NCBI GenBank assembly: GCA_019614645.1
Contig: JABWDB010000002.1
Span: 25,533,501-25,597,500 of the forward strand
DNA length: 64,000 nucleotides
From: Stratiolaelaps scimitus
Lineage: Eukaryota; Arthropoda; Arachnida; Mesostigmata; Laelapidae
Reading direction: 5' to 3'
Part shown: one piece after another, positions 28,626 through 40,961 of the stretch
Position numbering within the stretch: the stretch's first letter is position 1
Layout of the letters: the number at the start of each line of letters is the position of its first letter
Program-made: the position numbers and the translations under genes
Notes under the pieces: model-generated
What the model saw: only the letters and a program-made list of their open reading frames with translations
Database searches by the model: none
Told to the model about the DNA's origin: nothing

Positions 28626-29610
28626 AAGTAGGTAGTTTTTTTTTGTAGATGGTCAACCCTGTCGACAGGAATCATCAGTCCTTCTCCGGGGTCCGCGGTA
28701 CGTAGATGCTGCCCTCTGTGGTGTTAAGCGTTATGTGTGAATAGCGAAAAGAAACAGATTCGACACCAGAGACAACTGACCGTCCGTTAGATTCATCAAC
28801 TTCTTCTCTGAGACACCTTTGAAGCAGTGCAATTGTAAGAACACCCACCTAGGTGTTGTGTTGCGCTCTCACTTCAGGTAAAGACCAGAATATCTGTTCA
28901 TATGCCAACACGAAAGGTCAACGTGCTGTAAGTACTTGCTTCCCTTGATCTCGAAAGACACAAACTTCTCCAACAGGAAGAGGTGGTCCTTGAAAAATGT
29001 CGTTTATCCCTTTTGCCAAACCCAATAATTGCAGAGTATTTTATACTTCTTTTTTGTATCATTTCTTAAATAGAAGATGTCGAGGCATCCATTAGCTCGT
29101 CCGATGAAAACCTTCGGAATTATCACCTGACTCATGGTGACAATCGATTGTGTGAGTCAACTGATAGCTCGAATGTGGGGTTGATTGTGGCTTCATGCGG
29201 GCGTATCTATTGTGTGGCCAATAACCGATAGTACCCTCTCATCGTACGCTAGTTATCGCTGTGCAACCGTATCGGCTTGTCTCATAGTGGGACCTAATTT
29301 ATAATGATATAGCTGTAATCCGTCATCCTTTACCGCAATTAACCAAGAACAATATGGGCGAAGTGCAATGTGTGCCTTTAACAGATTGCCGTTCGGTGGG
29401 CATTACAGATTCAACGATTGGTTCGAATCGCACTTCGCTTTAAATAGGTTGTCACAGGTTGTGGCGATCACTGACGTGACCAAGCTTTAGCCAAGCAGTG
29501 ACAAGACGACTTCATTGTCATTTCTACAATTTTATAAGTTATTGCTACTGGCTTGTGAACCGTAGATTGGTAGAGTAGTTTTTAGTTGAAACTTTACCTA
29601 AAGCGGTAAG

Positions 29611-31049
29611 ATGCCTGGAACCGTCGTGTTTGTGGATCTTGAGGGAACGGGTCTTAACGAACCTCGACGAATTACCCAGATCGCATTGATTGCCTTTTCG
29701 ATTCAAAACTTCGAGAAATCGACACAAGGTATTCCAATCAATGCGAAGGAGTTCTGCAAAATGGTTAACCCAACGGTGCCACTACAGGAGAGCGCTAAGG
29801 ATGTCACAGGCAAGTTATACTGAATTGTTGTATTGTGCGTTGACAAAAACCAACTCTTTTTAAAATTGCAAAGTAATCGATATTTGGAATTTGTTCATCA
29901 AAGTAGAATCGATCACAAATCGAGGAGTAGTAACTCTAACGAAAAAAGTGACTCGTACTTCATCGTAGTTACTTAACGCCTCGTACATTCTCTGTTCACA
30001 TACACTTGACTCATATGACGGGACAATTTAGCGATTTAACATCTGCTGTACAGTCAAACCTATACACACAAACAAACGGTCTTTGAGAAGCATCTTTGGG
30101 AGCAATGATGTTTAGTAGATGAGAAACGCAACTATTCGCGTTATGGTACCCACCGAGGGCCAAACATGAATGGCCAACCAACCAGAAACAGTTGTTCGCT
30201 TTTCGTTTTCGCTCTGTAGGATTCACGGACGAGCAGCTGGCGAATTGTCCGAAATTCGTGGAGCTACTCCCTGAGGTTCAAGAATTCTTCGCCCCGCTTG
30301 AAGAACCAATTTATTTGGTGGCACATGGTGGTGCAAGATTTGATTTTCCTGTACTGCGTGATGAACTTCTGAGAACAGGACAGAAACTTGGAGTGAACCT
30401 CGTCACAGTCGACACGTTCCCGATCTTCAAAAGCTATGGCCAGCGCCGGGGTGGTGGACGAGCCGGGTGGACGTACGGCCTCCGAGCACTCTACAAAAAG
30501 TAAATTATACTTTCATTATTTAGTTACTTACGATATATTATGTTAACTTCCTACACTCATACATTCTACCGCTACTACTGCTCATACATTGATATCACTA
30601 CTGTCTGCATGCATACGATTGTCATGGCTATTGGCTATCGGCTTTATAGCAATACAATGTTATTTAATATATACTATTTGTACAGGGTGCTCCGAAACTT
30701 GCTCAACGCTTTAGGTGTCTAACCCATTTTCACTCTTCCAGGAGTAAACTTTATTCTACGTTTTTTTTCTGCCAATGCATATATAGATCCTCCGCATGCA
30801 CGTACACTACAGCAAACTAATAATAATCCATTTAGGTATCCTGTTTGAAATAGACGGACCGTGTGTTACTCCCAATCGATTAGTCTCTAAACTGCGAACG
30901 ACCTTCTCTATACCAGGTTTTTCCATACGAATCCTCCGGTTAGCCACGATGCTATGGAAGACACAAGGATGCTAGTCATGTGCTGCAAAAAAATTGGCGC
31001 CTCTTTCCTCGCGTCTTTTAGGCAAACTCGTTACTCCGTCCCGTGGTAG
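29611..31049 (+). CDS. TREX-like 3'-5' exonuclease, copy 1 (three exons)
   Basis: Predicted DEDDh-family 3'-5' exonuclease acting on DNA or RNA 3' ends. Exons are 29611-29809, 30220-30499 and 30917-31049 (phases 1 and 2), giving 203 aa, close to the TREX catalytic core. It lacks the proline-rich insert and C-terminal membrane tail of mammalian TREX1. All catalytic positions are visible: Exo I VDLEGTG (Asp and Glu) near residue 8, Exo II LVAHGGARFDF in mid-protein, and Exo III SHDAMEDT (H-x-A-x-x-D) near residue 170. VDTFPIFK and the GWTYGLRALYKK block also match the TREX pattern. The Asn usual after AH in Exo II is Gly here. Intron 1 has a GC donor (CACAG then GCAAGT): the only nearby GT would break the phase shared with copy 3. 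It heads a three-copy tandem array. The substrate and cellular role cannot be read from the sequence. Confidence 0.85.
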
Positions 31050-31345
31050 TAACGCCTTATCTACGAACTGGATATACAGGCGTATTGTATTTATCAACGG
31101 CTACGAAACGGCATCATGTTAAACTTCGACGTGGAGTGACTGCACGATAGTTTTCTAATATTTTTTTGGTACAACAAAGCAGCCCTGAGAGCTGCAGCGT
31201 ATCGTATATTAAACTGCTTTGGCGTCTTTTAGCTCATCAAAATCAATATATGAATAACACACTGGGTGCTAATTTTCACTTTGGATGAATGAAGATCCTA
31301 AAAGTTGGGAACCGGGGCCGAGGAAATAGGAAATATTTATTGTAA

Positions 31346-31414
31346 ACCTAATGATTGTATGTTGAATAAAGGGCCAGTATACCTAATGATTGTATGTTTG
31401 AATAACGGGCCAGT
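31346..31414 (+). repeat. Tandem duplication of about 34 bp
   Basis: ACCTAATGATTGTATGTT begins at 31346 and again at 31381. Each copy ends in GGGCCAGT, with small indels between the copies. Confidence 0.85.
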
Positions 31415-31432
31415 CGTAGGTCCTAAAATGCT

Positions 31433-31483
31433 TATATATATATATATATAATATATATATGCATATACATATATATACATATA
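31433..31483. repeat. TA-rich microsatellite
   Basis: Interrupted TA run with a few CA and GC steps. Confidence 0.85.
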
Positions 31484-31767
31484 GATGAAAATTTGTGAAA
31501 ATGATAAATGCAATAAAACGTAATTACAATAAATGAAGCCTTAAGGATTTCTTTCACTCTTATTTGCTAAGACGGATTCGGCTCAGGAGCACGCTGATTC
31601 CCATCGTTAAAAAATAGTGCTCACTTCACAAAACAAACAAATGAGGTCGGTGTTGAGAATGACCAGCAAGTGCTGTTATGTTATTTCCTTATAATAATGA
31701 TATTTTTAGTACATTAATTAGTAATTGTTTATTCAAATATACAGTAATTAGGAAGTATTTCTAGGGA

Positions 31768-31990
31768 TTATGGGGTGTGGGGGGGATTAGCTGGGACCGG
31801 GGCTGAGGCCGACATTGTCCCGATCAAGGCGATGGCATTGCCCCTCTGCACAGCGAGGAACATGCGTTGCAGAAGGAAAGATCCTGCGCGCTGGTCCCCG
31901 GTGGCGCGGGTCAGCCTATTATATATTTCTGTACAGAGGTGTTTGACGTTATGGTTTTTTGGCTTAGCCTTTCTGCCAGCGCCTTTATGA
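31768..31990 (-). mobile_element. C-terminal fragment of a mobile-element protein
   Basis: On the minus strand an open frame reads through RLTRATGDQRAGSFLLQRM, then AVQRGNAIALIGTM, and stops shortly after. The same signature (DQRYERASFFFVQRLSLAVQ, then RGNAAIASIGT) is present in the plus-strand fragment near 59900-60030. Two diverged copies of one short C-terminal domain with nothing intact upstream indicate remnants of a repetitive protein-coding element. I suspect a retroelement polyprotein C-terminus, but the class is not established. Confidence 0.5.
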
Positions 31991-32162
31991 CGTGTCCGAA
32001 ACTGAATCATTTCCACACAAGTTTAGTTTGGTTTGATTATTTACTAGGTCGATTTATAAAAAGCATACACCCGGTGTGTCATGCGAGCTTTTTCTACGGA
32101 CTCGTGTATTACGTGCGACATTTTGCCAGTTGTTGAAGCGCTGAACAGGAGGCATTCGAAAT

Positions 32163-33045
32163 ATGAGCGGCGCCTTCATCGATGTCAAAGGAACAGTTTT
32201 TCAACAGCCTCGGCGCATTACACGAATCGCCGTCCAATCCTGCTCAATAGCTGACTTTCGAGAATCCAAGGACGGTGTCCCGAAAAATGCTAAGCTGTTC
32301 TGTGAGATCGTAGACCCGAACACAGAAGATGATGCCAAGATAATTACAGGTATGCACATTTGTTCATTGTTTCGGTTCTTAGATGCTATTGCCTTCGATA
32401 GAGATAATCTTAATATAAGATCTGATCGTGGTTTTTAGAAGATCAGATCGCAACTATTCACATAAAACTATTGATGCCAATAGTGAAAAACGAATAAATA
32501 AAGATTTGACTTTGTGTTAAATTCTGACAGAGACAAATTATATATATATATATATAATTCGGGGGGGGGGAAGAGGTAAAGTGCAAGTGTTTAACCTATC
32601 CACGTAAATTAAGGAGGCATACATTTATCATTTAAGGGATCTATTATAGAAGATTATTTTGATAGAATTCACTTCGCAGACGTTGCTCTAGCGCTACACG
32701 TGTATATTGATCATTTTTCTCTATGAAGACTATTGGCGTACTGACAAACGATTGTTCTCGACGTTAATTTAACAGGTGTTCTATCTGCAGAGATTACGCA
32801 CACTTGCGCCATTATTATTTGACTTTCCAAACAGGTTCAGCAAAGAAATACGGCTAAACTTTCGAACATGATGACTGAGTGTGGGGTTTGGGGGACCAAA
32901 TTTGGACTTCAAACTCGATAAGGACCTGTATCTCACTTCTGGCCGCGTTGATCAAGAGGAAGAGGCCGGCTGCGATATGCTTGTACCAGCGTCAAAAGTT
33001 AGATACACTGCTGCCATTTGGTGGAAGCTGCGAAAGTGCTCGGCA
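32163..33045 (+). pseudogene. TREX-like exonuclease, copy 2 (decayed)
   Basis: Second member of the exonuclease array. Exon 1 (32163-32349) is still open, ends in phase 1 at a good GT donor like the other copies, and is four codons shorter. The Exo I motif reads FIDVKGT instead of DLExTG, so the catalytic Glu is replaced by Lys. The exon 2 counterpart begins after an acceptor at 32834/32835. It aligns with copy 3 at nucleotide level (the TTTGAGGATGTG region and a GCCGG to CAAAAG block ending near 33000) but has in-frame stops soon after the acceptor, loses the stretch that would encode LVAHGG, and contains other indels. No third exon with the HDAM motif was found downstream. Most likely a pseudogene; a truncated product from exon 1 cannot be excluded. 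Confidence 0.7.
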
Positions 33046-35148
33046 AGAAGGTAAGCCCTTCCGAATCGAAATCAGCCATAGTACAAGCAGCCTTTTAAAA
33101 CGTGGAGTCCCAATTATTATTGGTTGATTTAGTGCATATTTACAAATTTGCACGAGAATCTTAAGCTCCAGTTTCAACCAGAATGTACTCGGTGTGTCGG
33201 CTACCGAGTGCAAAAGTCCAGTAATTGAGCCAACAGTAGTGGTGCTTTGTATACAAGCAATGTAAATGCTTATGTTTTTTGTGTGGCTGTGATTATTAAA
33301 GGTAGGTACTTACTTATTTAGGTAAACTACTACTAGTAAACTAATAAATATATATGTTTCATTCCGTTTAATAATTTCCTGCCATCACTCCACGACGTCC
33401 GTTATTCCTCTTTCATAGAAGTCCTAAGAATATGTATACATATCTATGGGCAACGAAATCATCCAAAGTGTTTTTCAGTATGTCCAGGGCAATGAAGGTT
33501 TCATTATTTAACCTGTCTTGTAGCGACATATACAGAGACACTTCCTATGCTTGACACATACGCGAGCGGAAAGATAACTGTGGACGGACCAGTGCGAGCT
33601 TATGGATCAACCTATATTTTCATATTGGTGAACTCCATTACATGCGGGATCAAATCTAGATATGAGATCTACGCGATCTACCTAAAGCAGTGAGAACTCG
33701 ATGACAGAAGAGATCACACTTTGTTGACGGTTTACTTAGAGCTAATCTATTAGCTGCGACAGACTAAAAGCTTTCGCTATCGATTTGCTCTCACGCTGTG
33801 CCATCGATCTAAGCCAACTAAATTATTCGAAGTGGCTTTAGCCTCCAATGCTACGCAACCCTATGGGAACATACCCAAAATTTGATAGTTCTGACAGTAA
33901 CATTTGCTGCAGCTTTTCACCTTTTTTTATTGTCTGCCAATACATATTGTAATGAGGCTAGCGAAACAGACGTACGCATCCCTCCACCGGCATGTGACAT
34001 TGTGATTGGCCGTAATGCTCCCACCACTGGCGCGGCTGCCGACACCGCTGCCGCTGGGCAACAGCTGATACTACCGGCGTATTGGTACAACGTATTGGAC
34101 AACTACGCGTAAACATTGCTAGATCTCTAAGGAGTACTGATAGTAATTAGTGAAATGTGGTCCAGCAGATGCACTGAGGCGTCGACGAATTAATAGGCGA
34201 CGTTTGACCAATAATGATACCGAAACGAAGTCACGGTAATGAACATAGTAGAGACTACTCATGACGAAAACTGAGCCACAAATACAATGTTTATGTTGAT
34301 GATAATGATGATGAGAGTAGGTAGGCGAAACGGGTCCGGTTCAGCCAGTGTGAAACAAATAAAAGCCCCGTACGGGGCAGGTGAGAGAGAGAGAGAGTCA
34401 CTCGGAGACGAGCCTCCCGGAGAGTTCCCCGGAATGGGGTCCCCCGGAGGGTCTGTCCCCCATAGAGCGCGTCTCTCGAGTAGGACTACATAGGCGTCGA
34501 GCCGCCCACTATCGCATCGTGTCATCCGAGTGACGGTGACAATCGCCCTTTTCGTTACAATATTATAGATATCGTATACTGCACCTAACGTGTATGTAAA
34601 ACTACACAAAAAATAAATATATCACCCACATTTATTGTACAATACAGCAAACCGTAGTGAACATCTTGGTATCTTGAGCACGATTCGCCGTCCCCTATGA
34701 TTTTACTGTATTGTTCTCTTCTTCACCTGTTTTAAAATACACGTACTAGCTGTCTTCAGGAGATGAAGACAACACGGGCGGTAATATTTGAAAACGTCAA
34801 TCCATGGTCACCTACCTTTCCAAACAACCTATACATAGCATCGAATATAGGGTCGGAATAATACAGGGTCGTAGTCTCCGTGGCCGTTAAATCTCCGTGA
34901 TATACCATAGGATTTCAAATGGACAGTTCGTTTGGATTATATTCTGGCTGCGTAAACTAGATTCAAGCGCAGTGTACACCACCGTTGACAGCATTGTCAT
35001 TTGCCAAAGGACACTCTGGAAGTGGTTTGTGACGCATCGCTAACGGACCACTCTCGATGAATTTGCCGTCGAAGCTAGAAACATTCCGTTGTCAATTTGT
35101 GATTCAGTGTTGTGGATGAACGTTGAACACTATTTGGACACGCGAAAA
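33046..35148. other. Spacer between exonuclease copies 2 and 3
   Basis: No supported gene. A 76-codon frame at 33882-34112 resembles a small secreted protein but begins at TTG. A GAGAGA run and a GC-rich patch lie near 34370-34500. Confidence 0.5.
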
Positions 35149-36953
35149 ATGGCGGAAACCCTCGTCTTCTTAGATTTGGAAGCAACCGGTATTAGGAAAC
35201 CCATCCGGATTACGCAAATAGCGGCGATCGCCTGCTCGGTAAATGACTTTCAACAATCCGAAAACGGAATAGCCAACAATGCCACTAGGTTTTGCAAGAT
35301 GATTAACCCCACTAAAGCATTGGAGCCGATCGTCGAGGATCTGACAGGTACAGATAACTTTTTTTTTAGGTATAGAAATCTAGCAGGCAATATCATAGAC
35401 ATAGTGAAATCAATGGCGATCAGTTAATATACTGTATAGCCAGCAAACGTTGAGACCAGTTATGCCAGTATATGGAGAGATTGACGTGTGCTTTGTTCGA
35501 AGCTTTAGGAGACACGCGCCTATACAGGGTGTTTCGAGGCTCAAAATATAAATTATACGGCGTAATAGAACTTGGTATAACGAACGCTATTCCCAATGGG
35601 ACTATGGAACATTCGAGCATCGTTTCACATAACGCACATATGCAATGGTCTAACAATTCCAGTGGCATCGCCCTGTAGCCCATCTAAGGGACTATTATGA
35701 ACTTATAATATTATATGAATTTAAGTCCTAAGTCCTTAAGTAATTATCGTTGTTCCCGTCCATTAAAAAGGAGCAACTGGTAATTCAAACATCGATTTGC
35801 TTTAGTAAACTATCGTTAACGCAATTAGATATGGCCCCACACAATGGGAATTATACTGCCGTCCAGAAGCGGCTAGATGATCGGGTCCTGTAGCAAATAA
35901 TAAAGGAGCGCCGACCAAACCACGTACAGAAAATACGCCTCTGCAATTAATGAGTACTATTCTAGATCTGTAGCCTTCGAAATATTGAGAGGAAGGGGGA
36001 TAGAACCATTAAACTTTTTTACAGATATTAGGAGAGAGGTTATCGTCCGCCACAGGAGAACCACGAGAAACCGAATTTTCACGCTAAGATTTTCCGTAGA
36101 TATTTCACGTTCAGCGGGTACAATTATCGTCCACTTTTATATTTGAATAAAAATTCATAGCTTGTGGCTTCTACTAATAAAGAAGAATACTTTTAGTGCA
36201 TACAAACATATATATTTCCAGTTCTTTTTGTCCAGAGGTTATCAAAGTTCTTTTTTTGGTTATATATAAAATAGCTCCGAACGGCCGAATAGATGAATGT
36301 GCCTACAAAATTTCCTTGTTGATGCTTTTTTCAGGTTTCACAAATGAGGAATTAGAGGAATGCCCAAAATTTGAGGATGTGCTTCCTGAGTTTAGCGCGT
36401 TCTTCGCATCTCTACCACAGCCAGTCTACCTCGTGGCGCACGGCGGAAAAATCTTCGATTTTCAGGTTTTACGAAATGAGCTTGATCTTAGCGGTCAGAA
36501 ACTGGAGGTAAAGCTCATCGTGATCGACACTTTCCCAATCTTCAAAAAATATGCTAAGAGAAATGGAGGTCGTCGCGCCGGATGGTCGTACGGACTCCGT
36601 GCGCTATACAAAAGGTATATGAGGACAAACATCTTCAGCCTTATTTGACCGCCGACGTCTTTCATCATTTCAAATGGCATCACTTCGCCATTCTTTTCAT
36701 CGCGATTTCCCGCGATATACGATATTACATCAAACCCGTTCCAAAATGTCTACAAATATCTATATACATATATATATTAATTTCGCGTGAACGTAAATGT
36801 CATATTACTTTGGATAGGTTCTACAATGAGGAGGCGCCCAGCCTGCACGATGCTATGGGAGACACTCTGATGCTTGCCAAGTGCTGTCACAAGATCAGCG
36901 ATTTCTTCCTTCGGTGGGTGAGGTCGCGGTCTGAGTACTCTTTAGCGTGGTAG
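35149..36953 (+). CDS. TREX-like 3'-5' exonuclease, copy 3 (three exons)
   Basis: Predicted DEDDh 3'-5' exonuclease. Exons are 35149-35347, 36335-36614 and 36818-36953, giving 204 aa; exons 1 and 2 are exactly as long as in copy 1 (199 and 280 nt) and have the same phases. An upstream in-frame ATG at 35089 would add 20 residues, but I chose 35149 because it aligns with the start of copy 1. Catalytic motifs are Exo I FLDLEATGI, Exo II LVAHGGKIFDFQVL and Exo III LHDAMGDT, so all five acidic or His positions are kept. As in copy 1, the Exo II Asn is Gly. VIDTFPIFK and GWSYGLRALYKR are also conserved. All introns are GT-AG. The protein ends at the catalytic core without a membrane anchor, so it is probably soluble. 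Its activity is inferred from motifs only. Confidence 0.88.
36094..36155 (+). repeat. Dispersed repeat family A, copy in an exonuclease intron
   Basis: Shares ATTTCACGTTCAGCGG and ACAATTATCGTCCACTT with copies at 60831-60925 and 62112-62220 and in part with 63704-63735. It lies in intron 1 of exonuclease copy 3. Confidence 0.75.
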
Positions 36954-39344
36954 ACCAGCGGAATCTTGTCATGTGGATAGTCTTGTGCTGGACTGCTAAT
37001 TAGGAGGGACACATCGCTTGGGTTCAAATCTCTTGCTGCCAGACGCGGATACTCTTTATCTGTGGATTCTTACCAGGTACGACAACGATGAAAATCTAAC
37101 AAAGAAGGCCTCGAGATGTCCTCGTGGTAATATCTAAGGGTTCATAGCCGATGCCTGAAGAAAAAAAATATAAAAAATATAAGGGGAACGGCCGAGAGTC
37201 AGCTCAAAAAATACCAGCGAAATGTATATATAATGAGTATAAATGTATCGAGTGGCAATATTGAAACCCACACTTCTTTATGTTCTATGGCTTTTGATTG
37301 TCTAGGAAAGGAAGTTTTCCAGCTCCAGTAAGCGGCTCAAGTGTTGTACTTGACAGATACGTAGCAATTTTCATACATGGCATATAGTATTTTTGTTTTA
37401 AATATTATTTCACCTTCCACCTAACATATTATAATTGGCACACAGTGTGAAGTACGTGACTACCATTGAAAAGCGACAATGTTTAAAACACTGATAATGG
37501 GCAAACCGTGCAGTTACGAGAAGCGTATGTACGTATGTGTTCTTGTTCATAAATATAGTCCGGACACACATTGCCATTTTCCTACCACGCACACAGACAG
37601 ACACATTAGCTAGCTATAGCAAAAAATTATTGAGCAACTAACAGACGGCCTAAAATCATAGAATTGCGTGTGTATCGATTGTATTAAGGAAAAACTCAGC
37701 TGCGTATATAGAAGCATTTCTAGCGTCAACGAACCTATTAGGGAACTGTGACTATTCAGCCGCTTAAGCGGACCTTCTTTGTCCGTCAAAGGAACGCCCT
37801 CACAAAGACCCAATAGGGAGTAAGCGAACTGGGTTACCCTACCTGATTGCAACTGAGGAGATACTCTAGCGGAGGCGATGTTCAATCTGGAGAGGCTCTC
37901 ATGAAGTGTCATCGAGAACAATCAGTCCGTACACGTACAGAGGCGACTCTTACACCGCGAGCTATTACATAAAATTGTAGATGGTCACTATTTTGATAAC
38001 TTCGAGAGAAACAACTATCACGTGACTTGGCTAAAGGTTGATTTTAATGATATTCAACTCTAATTGAAAAAAATAGTCAACATCGAAGAACCTTGTTAAG
38101 AGAATAAACCACAGCTCTGTTATTTTTATATTTGCACTCATTTTGTGAGTGGAATTGTTTATTTCGGTCGAAAAATGATGACACAATGAATTCAGTCATT
38201 ATTTCGATTGCACAAAAGATTGTAATTTTCATGAAAGCAGAAGTAGATCGACTAATTTGCCAAATGTTATTATAGCTTCCTGTTCAAAAATGTTTAGATA
38301 ATAAAATTCACGTCACTTTTCAATGTGCACACATACACGGGTTCTGTTTTGTTTTCAAGCGTTGGCGTGGCTTGCTTCACACGAAGCGCCGGGAGCTAAC
38401 AACGATTTTGTTCATAGAAAGGTCACAAGATGTAGACACTGTTGTAATAATATTTAAAACAATTCCAACATTTCAAATGTATATGACTATCATTTTTACC
38501 ACACATCATTAGCTACAAACTATTAACAGTGTAAATATGCACAATATTTCAATATATTTGTATTTATAATATGTTACAATAGAAAATGTGCTCTAAAGCT
38601 CAGGAGAGAGTTACTAGCATGTGGAACGATTCTGTAGCCTTCGGTAACAGTATGGATTCGATTTTCGCTATTTCTTTCGTAGGGGGTATATATCTTAAAA
38701 ATAGATCCCATATTTGTTCATTTTCTTAAATTTAATTTTCTTATTTTCTCATGTTCTTATAGTTCTACTAAAGAATAGAGTTGACACCCCACTGCCACCT
38801 AGTGCTGCCAGAATATTCTGTGATATTCGTTCGCATTAAATGGCATTCGTACCTTGCAAAATTAACGAGCTGTGTGTTATGCTTATGCGTAATGATTATT
38901 CTTATCACATCATGATGCACACAGTCATAGCTATCGCAAATATATATGCACGCGTATATGTCAAGGATGCATTCATTGAGTATCGCAGTCCAATATAACA
39001 ACGTTGTTCTTATGGATGACTCATGTGACTAGAACTCCTTGGTCATACCTAGTAACATCTGATGTTAATACGTAAACATAAAGAGTTTCATTCGGGAAAG
39101 AGGCGTCCCATTGATTCCTAAAGTGATATTAAAAATTGGCTATAATATGACTGAAGGCACGACCACAATTGTGGCACCTTGAAACCAACATGTGTTCTTG
39201 AGTCGATAAGGACTAAACGGTTTTGTGTGCATCTTATCCACCCGATCGACGCGTGGTAAATAACGGCTGAGCAGATCTAGTATGTTCCCTTATTTCAGAA
39301 CCTTAAGTTTAAAAAATGAAATATAATCGGATGAAAATGCATAA
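36954..39344. other. Intergenic region
   Basis: No supported gene. Around 37020 a GGGTTCAAATCTC sequence resembles a tRNA B box, possibly a degenerate SINE or tRNA-like remnant, but no cloverleaf can be folded. Confidence 0.5.
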
Positions 39345-40094
39345 ATGTGTAGATCTCGTTTTTGGGGTTATAGCTTTGTTCTAACAATAGCTGTACTATT
39401 AAGTATTCTCATTTCGACAAAAGTTGCCCCTTCATCTTGTGCTTGCTGTTTGCAAGCAGCGTGCGTTTTTGCATTGTCAAAATCAAAACTTGAGCACTGT
39501 GTTGAATTATGGTGGACAAATGATGAAAGCATAGTGTTCAAAGTAATTCTCTTAAACAAATCATGTCAAACAATTGAGGTCTTTCATCTTCGTCGCAGCT
39601 CGTATCCGCTGTTACTGACTGCCAGCATGGTGCCATGGTCTGAACTTAATGACGACAGTATTAACCGAGGAAAATGCTGTAATACTTCTCCTGTTCGCCC
39701 AGTGCGTATCGTCCTGCCTCATAAACGAACAATCTTGCAACAGAAAGTAGGTACCTTGATAATTAGCTGTACCTTTCCCAGCGACCCGCGCACACATAGT
39801 TGCACGTTTCATCCTCATTTATATGCGTGTTTGCCAAAAAGGCAATACGCATCAATCGATACATAACTGAAAACCGTTCAGAAACATCCCTTGTCAAATT
39901 ACGAAGCATAATTACTGCGTGTGTAGGAATCAGATCCAGTGGAATGGACCAGGCAGACTGCCGTGAACCGTCGCACCGCTATTGCTATAAGGGCTATGAA
40001 AGCTCACAAAGCGTTAGTGATATTTGCGCATTACCATTTGCGCAATCTGAGAAGATCACCGCGGGGCGTAAAGTTTAAAGTGATGCCAGTTTGA
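39345..40094 (+). CDS. Possible two-exon gene, unknown membrane or secreted protein
   Basis: Not recognised. Exon 1 would be 39345-39746, from an ATG, with an N-terminal hydrophobic segment (VLTIAVLLSILIS) that could be a signal anchor and several cysteines including SSCACC. It ends at AAA before a GTAGGT donor. A 180-base intron would lead to an acceptor (GTGTAG) and exon 2 at 39927-40094, open for 55 codons in the matching phase 0. Exon 2 is basic and contains TAVNRRTAIAIRAMKAHKAL. The total would be 189 aa. In its favour: matching phases, plausible splice sites, and a long open stretch in AT-rich DNA. Against it: no family match, no paralog, and other frames are also open over part of exon 2. 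Confidence 0.3.
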
Positions 40095-40961
40095 ACGGTC
40101 GACAAAGCAGGTTCTTCTCTGAGGAGCACGCACACTCAGTCCAATGGCGACAGGCAACAAAAAAGGCCACACGTTTGAAAGGACAGCTCTAATTCGTGTG
40201 TCGTTCAGTTGTGGTTCATGTTACCTGTTTTAAACAAAACGCATTACAGCGTTTCAAACTTAAAGAAGAAATATTATCAGAACTTGCAACTGGACTTACC
40301 CATATAAACACTGTCATTGCAAAGTATTCGTAATTTGAAACTCTATGCATATGTACATGAAACACTTATGGCACCACTCGTCTGTTATAGTGTCGCCTCC
40401 TTTATAGCATTGCGACGCTCGAGTAGGTCTTTGGTGTACATTAGACAGGACGTGTTTGCGTTACATGAATATACATACATATTTCACAATGTGTTACATT
40501 TACTATGCATTTAAAGTATTCACTTCGCACGATGAAAGTCGACCCAGATTCTGATCGCACTCGGTGGGGTTCGGTCGCCAGTGGAAACCTCACACTGATT
40601 CTTCGGTATATGAATCGTCACGTCATACACTTTCAGTTGTGGATCTCTCGTCAGTGGTTGATTCGGTGTCGGAAGGCCTTACTGTCCGGTACCATTGATC
40701 TGTTAGGGCAGACATCTGCTTCGTGCCATCGTATACGTCCTAGGAATAACAAATGTATGGAAATATACCGTAAACATTGGAATAAGTCAAATCTTATCTA
40801 TTGTCATTTCGCCCCCTTCGTGCCCGTGATTATCATTTGTCCTAGACCATAAGTGAATTTAATCGTCAATAAGAATTCCGAAGTAATGTTCCCGAACACC
40901 GAAAGCAAAAGTACAATACACGAAGCTTACTTGGAGCTATGAGACTCAGAGGTAGTCGAAG
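40095..40961. other. Spacer before the NHE8 3' end
   Basis: A 115-codon ATG-started frame at 40505-40852 on the plus strand has no splice context and no recognisable motif. Nothing else is seen. Confidence 0.4.

Larger units (their letters stand above)
17554..29610. other. Gene desert with repeats
   Basis: No protein-coding gene or RNA gene can be supported over about 12 kb. Open frames are short (at most 106 codons), lack splice partners and match nothing I recognise. The content is repeat-like: a CA microsatellite, TA microsatellites, a hairpin at 20869-20927, a 1.13-kb inverted-repeat element at 24186-25317 and a direct repeat pair at 26241/27404. These are listed separately. Confidence 0.5.
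31050..32162. other. Spacer between exonuclease copies 1 and 2
   Basis: Contains a 34-bp tandem duplication, a TA microsatellite and a minus-strand mobile-element protein fragment, listed separately. No other gene is seen. Confidence 0.6.
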